Assembly: GCF_052324685.1 (NCBI RefSeq) | Contig: NW_027506893.1 | Location: 1-64,000 of the forward strand | Length of the DNA stretch: 64,000 nucleotides | Origin: Brachyhypopomus gauderio | Lineage: Eukaryota; Chordata; Actinopteri; Gymnotiformes; Hypopomidae | Reading direction: 5' to 3' | Shown here: positions 21,597 to 31,865 of the stretch, piece after piece | How the letters are laid out: each line of letters opens with the position of its first letter | Numbering within the stretch: position 1 is the first letter of the stretch | Notes under the pieces: model-generated | What the model was told of the DNA's origin: nothing | Database searches by the model: none | What the model saw: only the letters and a program-made list of their open reading frames with translations | Translations under genes and position numbers: made by a program

Positions 21597-21770
21597 ATTG
21601 TCTGGTTGTCTGGTCACAGAGGAAGGTTGTTCTTCTCTGGCTTCAGCTCTGAGTTCAAACCCCTCACACCTGAAAGAACTGGATCTGACCTACAACCACC
21701 CAGGAGAGTCAGGAGTGAAGCTGCTCTCTGCTAGACTGGAGGATCCACACTGCAGACTGGACACACTCAG
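21597..21770 (+). CDS. NLR LRR exon (3rd in window)
   Basis: A 174-nt, phase 2 to 2 exon between TCTTCAG and CAGGTATG. The peptide reads LSGCLVTEEGCSSLASALSS, then LKELDLTYNHPGESGVKLL and ends CRLDTLR, the form usual for the final LRR exon of fish NLRC3-like genes. Its donor phase joins exactly to the linker exon at 31408. A (TG)n tract begins 17 nt after the donor. Confidence 0.92.
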
Positions 21771-21782
21771 GTATGTAATGTT

Positions 21783-21786
<4 letters not shown>

Positions 21787-21860
<74 letters not shown>
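21787..21860. repeat. (TG)n microsatellite
   Basis: Pure TG tract just inside the intron after LRR exon 3. Confidence 0.95.
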
Positions 21861-21861
<1 letters not shown>

Positions 21862-21990
21862 TAGAGTTCATGAGTAACTAAATTACTGAGGGCCACAATC
21901 ATCTGTTCCTTATATATTTCTGACTGGTCTCCCTATTAGTAATTGTTTGTAGACTCTGCTGTGCAGTGATATGTTTGTAGTGTCTTTGTT

Positions 21991-23073
21991 GTCTAATGCA
22001 GTGGTTCCCAAAGTGGGGGGCGCGGAGCTATTGCAGGGGGGGGCGCAGAGCTTGAAAGTAAAAAAAAAAAGAGAAAAACTCTTAAAGCCTGGTTTATACT
22101 TTCGCGAGTGACCGTAGCGCATGACTCCGCCTACCTCACGTGACCCTGCGCGAATGGTGGAAGCGTTTATACTTTCTGCGTGCAGTGTTCTCCGAAATGA
22201 TATGTGGTAGTATAAAGAAACACCCCTCAAAAACAGGGGAATGAACATTTACCTGACGAATTTTAATGTTGCTTTGTGTTTCAGGTTTGAAAAGTGCTGG
22301 AATTTAGGCTAAAATACTTGAAAATGCTTGAAATTGTAACTACTTCGTTTCACAACAAATATCTGTCTGACTGAACAGTTCTCTTGTATTACGTTAACAA
22401 ATACGAGCCTCTTGTAATTCCAGGACGAAACATGAGAGAACGTGAAGACGTTAAGATTGGGTGTTTTGAAAATAAACCACCATTAAATATTGTGATTAAA
22501 AGCCAATTATTTTGAATCATTTCGAGTATATGTATAAATATTTAACTTAATTAAGTTTAACGTGCTGGGAAATATTGAACAGGACCTTGAAAGTGACGTA
22601 CAAGTGCTTTAATTCCACATTGTAAAGGTGTATGAACCCTGCAAACATGATTTTATTCATTGCGCTGAGGCGCGGCGCACGCGAAGTTACAAAATTCGAG
22701 AGGTGCACGACCTCGCAAATCGACAGTGCACTCCGCACTATATAGTGTGTGTGTATATATTTATTTATTTTGATGCCTGGTGTACCATCAGGTAAAAATG
22801 TTCTTTCACCAGTTTTGCAGGGGTTTTTTATTCTCCACTGCCCCCTATCGCCACATATCGCTTCGTAGAACACTGCTTCGCGCAGGGTCGCTCGAGGTGG
22901 GCGGAGCTCGCCGCCACCCCCCCCTCAACAACTTACACTCGCGAACCCTCACTTATTTTTTTTTAACTACACCACTGGTCAATATGCATTTGACTTTGTA
23001 GGGGGGTGCAAAAATATTCTCATCTACTAAAGGGGGGCAAGGTAGAAAAAGTTTGGGAACCACTGGTCTAATG
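21991..23073. mobile_element. Non-autonomous hAT element with 8-bp TSD GTCTAATG
   Basis: The element at 21999-23065 has ends CAGTGGTTCCCAAA and TTTGGGAACCACTG. It is flanked by GTCTAATG at 21991-21998 and 23066-23073. Inside, a second inverted arrangement is visible: sequence around 22084-22205 (CCTGGTTTATACTTTCGCG, then GACCCTGCGCGAA) is echoed in reverse near 22862-22905. A related CGCGAAAGTATAAACCAGG block occurs at about 32151-32169. No transposase is seen. Confidence 0.88.
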
Positions 23074-23473
23074 TTTGGTGTTAGGGTGAGTTGGGGAGTC
23101 AGTGTTATAGTGAACTGTACTGCAGTGTGTTATAGTGAGTGTGTCAGTGTTACTGGGTGGAGCTGTGTAGGCCAGAGGGTGGAGCTACAGTCCTCCTGCC
23201 TGACTGGTTGGTTCCTGCTCCCCATCATGAGTGACAGGTGTGTGTCATCAGGGGGAGGAGCCTGGACTCTTTAAAACAGAGACAGCAGCTGTCTGGACAG
23301 CATGGTGAGGACTTTGTGTTGTGGGAGATCCACCATGTGATGGAGGAACTTTACAGTTGTGTCATTTCGCCTGTGTGTGTGTTCAGGGCGACACTATTCA
23401 CAGAACAAACACACACAACATTTACAACATTTACTGACTACAATAATATAAATAAATCTCCTAAAGTTGATGA
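23074..23473 (+). other. NLR intron, no feature seen
   Basis: Unique-looking sequence with a GGAGGAGCC-rich patch near 23249. No domain is recognised in short frames. Confidence 0.4.
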
Positions 23474-24739
23474 TGTAACTTGGGTGACTCAGAGGTTGGA
23501 CGCAAATGTGAGCTTTTATGAGGTTTATTATAAATAGCACAAAATACATCTACAATTAACAAAAACACAGATAAACTAAAGACTAAAGACAACAACCATG
23601 TAAATAAATGTAAATAAAACTACAGACACATCAATGAAAAAGAACATATTGACCATACAGCTAAATAGACAAACAAAAGGTACATGAAGCAAACATGCAT
23701 ACTTACAAATTATAAAGCAGCAATACAAACACAAAGCAAAGATCAAGACTAGTGATAGAGACTGAACAGTAACCAGGACAACTGAAAGACTGACCACAAT
23801 ATATACGAGACACGAGTGACTACAACCAGAAAGACGAGAGAATCATTAATGTAGAACCTGTGAACAAACAACAAGATCTACGTGTGATGACCAGGGGCGT
23901 ATTCCACGAAGCGAGCTAACTCAGTAAGCCAGGCTTTTTAAGACAAGCCTGGCTCATTTTGCTCAAATTCGGTTCCACTAAAGAGGCTAGACTTAAGCCT
24001 CGCTCAGTTACTACAGCAACATATACGTTTGAACTAACCAGGATAGAGTTGAGGCTTAGCTTAGCTGGACCGCTTCTATTGGCTGAGCAGCGTGGTCAGT
24101 CTCGCCATCCGGGAAACAAAATTGAGGAACAAGGTTCCGCTGCAATCCTATCCATTAAATTGCTGTGGATGTAGCATTTCATATCTTTATGCATTTAATT
24201 GAGTACTGTAATTATTAGTTTGGAATGATTGCAGGTTATTATTAAAATTTAATAATTATATTTCCAAATGCAATTTATATTTCGATCTTCAAAGCACATA
24301 TTCATTGTTAATCAGTGAGGTTTCTGCACATTTCAATGTATTGGTTTAATCTTAAATTCAGGTCAGTGTAAAATGGAATACAGTGTCTAATCGCAGTTAT
24401 GGTGCACAAACATACATTAGCATAAACTCTATATGACAAAAAATAATTCTTTGTACCTGAGTATTAATAATAACTGAGGAATTTAGGTGAAGATATTTTT
24501 AGGTATATATTTATCCCCATACATGCTCTTTTGTGTTCAAAATACAAAGAAATCACATCACTCCGCAATTCACATATGTTCAGTATAAATAATGTAAATG
24601 TGTGGTTAACTTAATGGTGCAAAAAGGAAATGGATACAGACAAATACCTTACCAAGATTTTCATACAGGTGATACAAATAATCCAAAATGTATGCTATAA
24701 AAAGAGCAGCTAACAGTGAAGGCTGAAGGCTGATTGACC

Positions 24740-25003
24740 ATGGCATGTCCATTTGTAGAGAATCCAGTAGATGAGGGAGCGTGTGTAGTGCACAGAGCAT
24801 TCATGCTACCAGCTCCAAGGTCATTCCAGGACAGGACAGATCCACTGGGCTTTCCGGATGACTACTTATTTGAGCACTACAGGTTCAGAAGACACAGTAT
24901 TATATATCTCTGTAAATTATTGGGGCCATATATTACCGCAGTAAAGTTGGTTCAGCATTCTATATTCACCAGACTTTCACAAAAGAATGGGCTCGTTATT
25001 TAA
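24740..25003 (+). pseudogene. HARBI1-like transposase, N-terminal fragment
   Basis: ATG 24740 opens MACPFVENPVDEGA, followed by RTDPLGFPDDYLFEHYRF and YLCKLLGP, the conserved N-terminal region of Harbinger transposases. Similarity stops at about 24930, where the sequence becomes the arm of a foldback (see 24932-27676). No DDE region was found, so this copy is inactive. Confidence 0.8.
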
Positions 25004-27676
25004 AGAAATCAGATGGTGTATGCGATAAATACCTATTATGCAATTCTTACATATTGTGAATTTATCTCCACAAAATGACTTTCAGTAAAGATAAATTTAG
25101 AAGATGTGAAAAGATCACATCTATGAATTAACGAAGAGTTAGTCGGTAAGCGCTTGAGTGCCAAGACACATTTTCAAAATAAAAGTCATGGTATACAACT
25201 TTTAAACATATGCAACTGTACATGTGAAACTATAAACATTAAGGTATCAAGTACATATAAGGAGCAATGCATTTCATGTGCATCTGTACTTGTAAAACAC
25301 TTCTCACATTTGTGAAAACACATCAAAGCTCAGATTTCCTATGTTTTGCATTGGCGACGTAGAATACATGGGGCTCACAGTTAAATAACATGACCTAGAC
25401 CCCCCCTTTCAGGCCTATGATCAAGTACACATAAGGAGCAATACATTTCATGTGCATCTGGACTTGTGAAACACTTCTCACATTTGTGAAAACACATTGT
25501 AGCGCAGATTTCCTATATTTTGCATTGGCAACGTAGAATACATGGGGCTCACTTTTAAATAACATGACCTAGACCCCCATTTCAGGCCTATTGTGAAGTA
25601 AACATAAGGAGCAATGCATTTCATGTGCATCTGGACTTGTGAAATATTTCTCACATTTGTGAAAACAAATCAAAACTCACATTTCCTGTTTTACCACTGG
25701 TAGATTAAATAAGCTTTTTTACCAGTTTCACAAATATTAATTCCTTAGTAATAAAAACTTTGTTGTTTCCCTGCACAATGTTTACCACATTAATAACCAG
25801 ACTTCTGTGTTAACAAAGTTTTACCTGCTTTTGTGGAATAGTGGACTGTATAGGGGACTGATACAGTTAGGTTTTTGCATCTGATATGCAGAATCCCTCC
25901 ATCACCTTATTGTGTACTGTAAGAAACCACGTAAAGCATTAAATGGACCTGAGGCCTCAGCATGGACCCACAGTCTTTGAGAAGTCATAGGTCATAGTTG
26001 GGTCAAAGCCTGCTTCAACTGCTTCCTATTAGCATCATACTTATGTCAAAGCTGATGAATGGAGAACAATTACATCATGACAATTCAGCTACCAGGTGTA
26101 AGAGAGGGAGGAGCTTGAAGGTAAGAGAAAGGGACATGAATGGAGGATTCACATCCAACACTCCAAAATTAAGGTTTTATGTTGTTCTCAACGACTTTGT
26201 TATTGCATACCCTGTTGGTGTAAAAAAAAATACATCACCTGACTCACCTTTCCCATCACCTGACTCCCTGTCCACTGAGCAATTTGGTTTTGTGCATGAC
26301 ACCTAGCTTTAGATTATCAGTCAAGCAACCACTGAGTATATTGAAGATTAGTTGTGAGTGTTGTCATATTCTCTGAAAGAAGAGATTGAGTGCCATCCTG
26401 TAACTTCTCTCCACTAACAACCCACTTAAAAGCTAAAATAATCACTTCCATTGTCATGGTAAATGCCAACAGTAAAATTCTACAACCTGCCATTATGCCC
26501 ATTTAGACAGCCAAGATGTGGTATTATCACCTGTTCTAAAGCAAAATACGATATCTTCAAAATAGGCTCTCATGCACCTAGTGTCTGGTACCTGAAAGAG
26601 GTCATATGCCTTCCACAAAAATGTTTTAGTGCTGTGGTACATCCTGAGAAGCCAGAAATGTGCTTATTAACTTCACACAAATATAGCTGCTGGGAATTGT
26701 AATTGCAAACAAGGAGAGTAAAAAGGTTTTGATATTAGCAAAAAATTTGTGATGTTTGATTATAATTTGAAAGAACGAAATCATCTGTCATCACATTGAA
26801 ACAAATAAAAATGTTCAAGTTCACAGGACGTGTACTGATATATGTGTTCACAGGACGTGTACTGATATATGTATGCACTCAAAGACAGGACTGAAACGAG
26901 TCTTGATCACATGGGTGGACAAGGCAAGTCTCATCTGGCAATGTGAAATAAGGGGAAATCTGAGATTTAATGTGTTTTCACAAATGTGAGAAGTGTTTCA
27001 CAAGTCCAGATGCACATGAAATGCATTGCTCCTTATGTTTACTTCACTATAGGCCTGAAATGGGGGGTCTAGGTCATGTTATTTAATAGTGAGCCCCATG
27101 TATTCTGGTCCACCAATGCAAAATATAGGAAATCTGAGTTATAAAGTGTTTTCACAAATGTGAGAAGTGTTTCACAAGTCCAGATGCACATGAAATGCAT
27201 TGCTCCTTATGGGTACTTCACTATAGACCTGAAATGGGGGGTCTAGGTCATGTTATTTAATAGTGAGCCCCATGTATTCTTCTTCGCCAATGCAAAATAT
27301 AGGAAATCTGAGCTTTGATGTGTTTTCACTGCTCCTTGTACGTACCTGATACCTTTGTGTTTGTAGGTTCACATGTTCAGTTGCACATGTTAAAAAGTTG
27401 AACTAACCCATGACTTTTATTTTGAAAAGTTGTCTTGGCACTGAAGCGCTTACCGACTCACATGAACTCTCCGTTAAATCCTAGATGTGATCTTTTCACA
27501 TCTTCTAAATGTATCTTTATTGAAAGCCATTGTGTGGGGATAAATTCACAATATGTAGGAATTACATAATAGGTATTTATCGCATACACTACATGTTGTT
27601 TTTTTAATAACGAGCCCATTCTTTAGTGAATGTCTGGCGAATATAGAACACTGAGCCAACTTTACCGCGGCCCATA
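24932..27676. repeat. 2.7-kb foldback with ~750-bp inverted arms
   Basis: The left arm (24932 to about 25700) and right arm (about 26950 to 27676) are inverted copies. Examples are GTAAAGTTGGTTCAGCATTC against the complement of a segment near 27640-27665, and GTGAAAAGATCACATCTA at 25104 against its inverse near 27490. Inside both arms a block of about 185 bp is tandemly repeated, marked by CATTTCATGTGCATCTGGAC and ACATGACCTAGACCCC. The 1.25-kb loop has no supported gene. The outer ends interrupt the HARBI1-like frame, so this is probably a separate nested transposon. Confidence 0.75.
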
Positions 27677-27689
27677 TATTGAGAAGACC

Positions 27690-28050
27690 ACTAGACGTAG
27701 TAAAGCCCCCAAATGGTCTGTATCGCTTTGCGCTTTTTACCAGTGGCAAAAAGGTTTGCCTTGCGCTTAAGCACTTCCGTATTATATTCATCAAATTCCA
27801 CAATGATGGGGCATCCGCTGTTTTGCTCCAAAGCAAGGTCTTCTGCAGGAGTGAGGGCTGCTACAGGAGGCCCACCACCAATAGCAGCAGTAGCAGTTTT
27901 CTTTCTGGTTGCTAAAATATTTTATACAGTTATTTAATATGGTGTTTTACCTTTTCCTGCACATTAGACTAATCAACTGTACTTACCATTCTGGAGTATA
28001 TTTTTATATTTCACCATGACCTGCTGCCACGTTCTCTTTACCCCGCTCAT
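27690..28050 (-). CDS. Harbinger-associated Myb/SANT-like protein, partial, two exons
   Basis: On the - strand ATG at 28050 starts MSGVKRTWQQVMVKYKNILQ, a Myb/SANT-like helix typical of the second Harbinger protein. A GTAAGT donor follows base 27987. A TTTTAG acceptor precedes 27911, and the second exon (27911 to about 27690) continues ATRKKTATAAIGGGPPVAAL and VEFDEYNTEV, then a basic stretch (KKRKAIQ). The frame ends near 27690, next to the foldback arm. In Harbinger elements this protein helps nuclear import and DNA recognition by the transposase. Intactness beyond 27690 cannot be judged. Confidence 0.65.
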
Positions 28051-28082
28051 GTTACTTCTAAATCAGGAAATGATTCATTAAT

Positions 28083-28373
28083 AGGGGTGTGACGATACAC
28101 TCAGCTCACGAGAAGAGACGAGACACGATATTGGGTTCACGAGACGAGACGAGATTTTAAGAACACTAAAATGACAAATTATATGACTGGACAACAGACT
28201 TTTATTTAATTACACATGCATTTTGAAATGTCTTATTATAACTCCTAACATGCATTATGTAAGCATGAACTTTTAATAAACTTCTTCCTCTACAAATTGA
28301 AATTAAAATAAAATTTCATAAAAGTTAAAATAAAATTAAATATTTCTCCTTTTTTCAAGCGCAAACAATATTA
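28083..28373. mobile_element. hAT-like repeat fragment
   Basis: Starts AGGGGTGTGACGATACAC, followed by repeated GAGACGAGAC phrases, resembling the end of a common fish hAT repeat. The opposite end was not found, so it is a fragment. Confidence 0.45.
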
Positions 28374-28705
28374 CAGTGAGTCCCCGCTTAACGACGGGGT
28401 TAGAGACAGAAAAGTTCGTTGTTAAGCGTGACCCTAGATATAAATACGCTTTACTCATAAATACAGTAAAGAAAAAAACTAACAATGTTCTCGTGCGTAC
28501 AGCGTGAGAGAGCGATTGCGTTGTCGAGATGGGCTACGGTGGAGGCTGCGCTGCCTCAGCTTATTGTACACAACACACCACTCCACTACACACCACTCCA
28601 CTGTGCTGCCACTGCTCCTTCGCGCACCGCGCGAAATAAAATAAAAAGTCGGTCATAACTCTGTCGTTAACCAGACCCGGCTTTAAGCGGGGACTCACCG
28701 TGTTA
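28374..28705. mobile_element. ~330-bp MITE, possibly pogo/Tigger-like
   Basis: GTGAGTCCCCGCTTAA at the left end is mirrored by TTAAGCGGGGACTCAC at about 28683-28698. The ends CAGTGAGTCC and GGACTCACCGTG next to TA resemble mariner/pogo-type MITEs. The interior is not coding. Confidence 0.65.
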
Positions 28706-29589
28706 CGTGCAAAACAAAAAGTTCTTCTCTGTCAATACAGAGTGCAAATGGTGCAAACAGAGCCTGACCAAGTATGTCACTGAATTTGCTGCAACTACAC
28801 TGCCATGTTCATTTATAAGAATATTAGCATGTCCACACTGCTCCCGATATCCTAGACGGAAGTTAACTGTTAGGCTAACTCAAGCAAGACTCACTCTAAT
28901 AAGCGCAGCTTTCATGAGCTCGCTTCGTGGAATAGACCCCAGTAAAGGTTATACTGAAAACAAGGACTACAAACACCTGAGGAACTGGGGGATGAAACCA
29001 GGTGCAGGTGAAAACACGAATGAGGAGGCGGGTGACAGGGATGGGGCGTGAAGACAGACACAACAAGGAAATTCAAAATAAAAGCACACACAAAAGGAAA
29101 ACCAAGAAGTTAAATCAAAACAGAAGACAAGAGGAGTTGTCATGTGACACGGCATTGAGTGGGTGATCATGACAGATGTTTAGTCTGACAGTACAGAGAC
29201 GGTCCTGACAGTGTGAGTGTAAAATCTACCGAACACTCACCACTGTAAACACATGTATGAATTCAGTGTATCTTCATCTTGTCTGCATTCAGGGAGAGAT
29301 GGTTGTCATGACAACATGTCATTATGTCAGCCCTCCTGTATGTTGTCTGGTCCAACCAGTTTGATGATGCTGGTGTTATACTGCGAGGACACAGTCATGT
29401 GTGAAGATTGTGTACAGCAAGGGACTCAGCACACAGTCCTGGGGGTCCCTGTGTTCACAGTTCTGGGGGTCCCTGTATTCACACTCTGTGCTGGATGTCC
29501 CCTGTCGGCTCTATTTGACTGGGCTCTGTTAGAAAGTTCATCTCCATTTCCAGAGTGTCTGTCTGTGTGTGAAAGAGGAGTGTTTAATT

Positions 29590-29758
29590 TAGTGTGGTTG
29601 GTGTGTGTGTGTATGTGTGTGTGAGGAGTGTTTGTCAGTGTAGTTGGGGTGTATTTGTGTGTGTGAGAAATGTTTCAGTCAGTGTAGTTGGGGTGTGTGT
29701 GAGAAGTGTTTCAGTCAGTGTGGTTGGTGTGTGAGGAGTGTTTCAGTCAGTGTAGTTG

Positions 29759-29833
<75 letters not shown>

Positions 29834-29990
29834 AAGTGTTTCAGTCAGTGTGGTTGGTGTGTGAGGATTGTTTCAGTCAGTGTGGTTGGGGTGTGTGTGA
29901 GGAGTGTTTCAGTCAGTGTGGTTGGGGTGAGTGTGAGGAGTGTTTCAGTCAGTGTGGTTGGGGTGAGTGTGTTGAGTGCTGAGCTGTAAT
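29590..29990. repeat. ~35-bp minisatellite plus (TG)n inside the LINE remnant
   Basis: Units of GTGTTTCAGTCAGTGTGGTT plus GGGGTGTGTGTGAGGA recur about nine times, interrupted by a pure TG tract at about 29760-29830. Confidence 0.9.
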
Positions 29991-30074
29991 CAGTGAACAG
30001 TGATCATAACTGTCCTCGTCCTCCAGATGTGTGAGAGTCGTGTGGATGGCAGTGATGACAGTGTCACTGGACCA

Positions 30075-30300
30075 GATCTGATGGTGTGTAAACTGGTGCT
30101 GGTCTAAAGTGCTGGTTCTGGTGGTGTGTAAACTGGTGTTGGTCTAAAGTGCTGGTTCTGATGGTGTGTAAACTGGTGTGGGTCTAAAGTGCTGGTTCTG
30201 ATGGTGTGTAAACTGGTGCTGGTCTAAATTGCTGGTTCTGATGGTGTGTAAACTGGTGCTGGTCTAAAGTGATGGTTCTGGTGGTGTGTAAACTGGTGCT
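30075..30300. repeat. ~57-bp minisatellite derived from LINE coding sequence
   Basis: About four units of GATGGTGTGTAAACTGGTGC plus TGGTCTAAAGTGCTGGTTCT. The unit is the complement of the LINE reverse-transcriptase segment that normally reads LDPLQFAYR, so it arose by local amplification of that piece. Confidence 0.75.
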
Positions 30301-30729
30301 GGTTAGGCCTGTCGCGATAATTACATTATCGACTTACGATAATTTTTTTAACCTCCTGGATGGGAGTCGTGACGATCCTCTCAACACTTCATCATGATGG
30401 GGTCAGTGTAACGGGGTGACAGTCATTAACAGGTCACTGTGCTTTTCTTCAGGAGGACCAGTGATGGTGGACTTGAAGCAGGTGGACACTAAAGGTGGTG
30501 TGAGGGACTTGAACACGTCCACACACACGTGGTCCAGCTGTACTGATCAAACCCTGAGTGCTGGACCAGGGATGTTGTCCTTCTGTGGGATTATTCTTGT
30601 AGTCTTCAGCACTGAGACAAACACAGTGGAGGGAGTGTGTAGTTGCACTGAACTTCACAGTGTCTCCAGGACTTTTGGTTGGACTACGTCCTGTAGGGCT
30701 TTGACAGGATGAAGTTCTCAATCACATAC

Positions 30730-30743
<14 letters not shown>

Positions 30744-30775
<32 letters not shown>

Positions 30776-30849
30776 CAAGATGGAGGGGAAAAAGAGGGAG
30801 AGAAACATTTAATTAGTCAGAATTTTTTAACTGTGGGTTTCTGTGTATG

Positions 30850-30922
<73 letters not shown>

Positions 30923-31330
30923 GAGAGAAGGGTAGGGAGAGATAGTGGGAAAGGGGAGAGAACAAAAGGGAGAGATGGACAAAGGGAAAGGGAGAAAAAG
31001 ATGGAGAAGGGAGGTAAAGAGAGATAACAGGAAAGGGGGAAAGGAGAGGAACAAAATGAAGGAGATGGAGGGAGAGAGAAAATAGGATTAGAGAAGGGCT
31101 TAAAGAATTTTTAAACGGTATGTTTGTGTGTGAGGACAAGAGAACAGGGAGAGAGTATGACAGGGAAATAAGGGGGATAGGGAAGGTGGAAGAGAGACGG
31201 AGAAAGAGCGAGAGGTAGAGAGATTAAGGAAAAGAGGTAGAGATGGAGGGAGAGAAAGATGGAAAGAGGGAGGAGGGGAAAGGGATGAAGAGAAAGAATA
31301 GGAAATGGAAAGAGGGAGAAAGAATGAAAT
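30744..31330. repeat. ~590-bp polypurine tract with (GA)n core
   Basis: The + strand is almost entirely A and G, apart from a short mixed patch near 30800-30850. It has pure GA runs at 30744-30770 and 30853-30918. Mirror-symmetric GA runs can form triplex DNA. It lies in the NLR intron just before the linker exon. Confidence 0.92.
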
Positions 31331-31348
31331 TACAATTGGAATGTTTAA

Positions 31349-31352
<4 letters not shown>

Positions 31353-31404
<52 letters not shown>
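31353..31404. repeat. (TG)n tract abutting a splice acceptor
   Basis: About 50 bp of pure TG ends in TTTAG, the acceptor of the 47-nt linker exon. UG-rich tracts before acceptors are known to bind TDP-43/CELF-type factors; a role here is inference. Confidence 0.9.
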
Positions 31405-31405
<1 letters not shown>

Positions 31406-31407
31406 AG

Positions 31408-31454
31408 GGTGGATCATACAGGGATGATGAGAATGAAACCAGGACTAAGAAAAT
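31408..31454 (+). CDS. NLR linker exon between LRRs and B30.2
   Basis: A 47-nt exon lies between TGTTTAG and the GTGAGT donor. It enters in phase 2 (one base completing Arg) and leaves in phase 1, encoding VDHTGMMRMKPGLRK. Fish NLRC3-like proteins have a VEHGG...KPGLRK-type linker at just this point. It is the only arrangement that reconciles the phase-2 donor of LRR exon 3 with the phase-1 acceptor of the B30.2 exon. Confidence 0.85.
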
Positions 31455-31865
31455 GTGAGTTCACTTTTTCAGTATATTGAACACACTCATGTAACACAAG
31501 GTTGGGACACCAGTAAGTTGTCAACACCACAGAAGAGCAGTAAGACAGATCAAACGTACTTGAGGATTTATTAAAGCGAATAACATCAGACACATGGGAG
31601 GATTGGGGGGGTAGCTGCTCACCTACAGGGGCAACACTACAAACAGGGAGCACAGCAATCATACAACACAGCTACAAAGCCCACTACAAAACCACCCAAC
31701 CATTTGGTGTGAAAAGGGTTAAAACTATTACAGCTCATCAGAAGTAAACCTCTACAAAACCTGGACTACAGCTAGACGCCTCACCCCAGCCAGTGGCCCC
31801 AATACACAAGCTTAAACCCCACTAATTAAATAGAATTACCTTTAAAAACAATATCTAAAAACATA
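31455..31865 (+). other. NLR intron, no feature seen
   Basis: AC-rich intron sequence before the hAT element at 31874. No coding signal. Confidence 0.5.

Larger units (their letters stand above)
23895..28939. mobile_element. PIF/Harbinger element with 3-bp TSD CAG
   Basis: The ends GGGCGTATTCCACGAAGCGAG and CTCGCTTCGTGGAATAGACCC are imperfect inverted repeats. CAG flanks both sides (23892-23894 and 28940-28942), the duplication size expected for PIF/Harbinger. It contains the start of a HARBI1-like transposase on + (24740) and a Myb-like second gene on - (27690-28050), the usual two-gene content. The transposase is cut off by a nested 2.7-kb foldback. Further small repeats (28083-28705) are inserted in the right part. 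Confidence 0.85.
23474..29174 (-). mobile_element. Solo LTR split by a Harbinger element
   Basis: On the - strand the sequence starts TGTCATGATCACCC at 29174 and ends CAAGTTACA at 23474, with TTTATAATAAACC near the end as a poly(A)-signal-like motif. Flanks are GATGA (left) and GATGT (right), a 4-of-5 match. Without the Harbinger insert at 23895-28939 it is about 650 bp. The TG...CA ends and layout fit a Gypsy-type solo LTR, but the imperfect duplication lowers confidence. Confidence 0.5.
29260..30722 (-). mobile_element. Decayed Rex1/L2-like LINE reverse-transcriptase remnant
   Basis: On the - strand pieces of a non-LTR reverse transcriptase are readable in order: TCFKSTITGPPEEK (about 30480-30435), a shifted version of the DYRPVALT-type block (about 30420-30370), an LDQHQFTHH piece echoing LDPLQFAYR (about 30300-30080), and LFTHDCV (about 29390) near the catalytic region. 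The gene has many frameshifts, two minisatellites and a short hAT end (GGCCTGTCGCGATAA, about 30305). Clade assignment is uncertain. Confidence 0.6.

Noticed and set aside
22000..23065. Coding gene within the G-rich region
   Set aside because: Terminal inverted repeats and an 8-bp duplication show that it is a non-coding hAT element.
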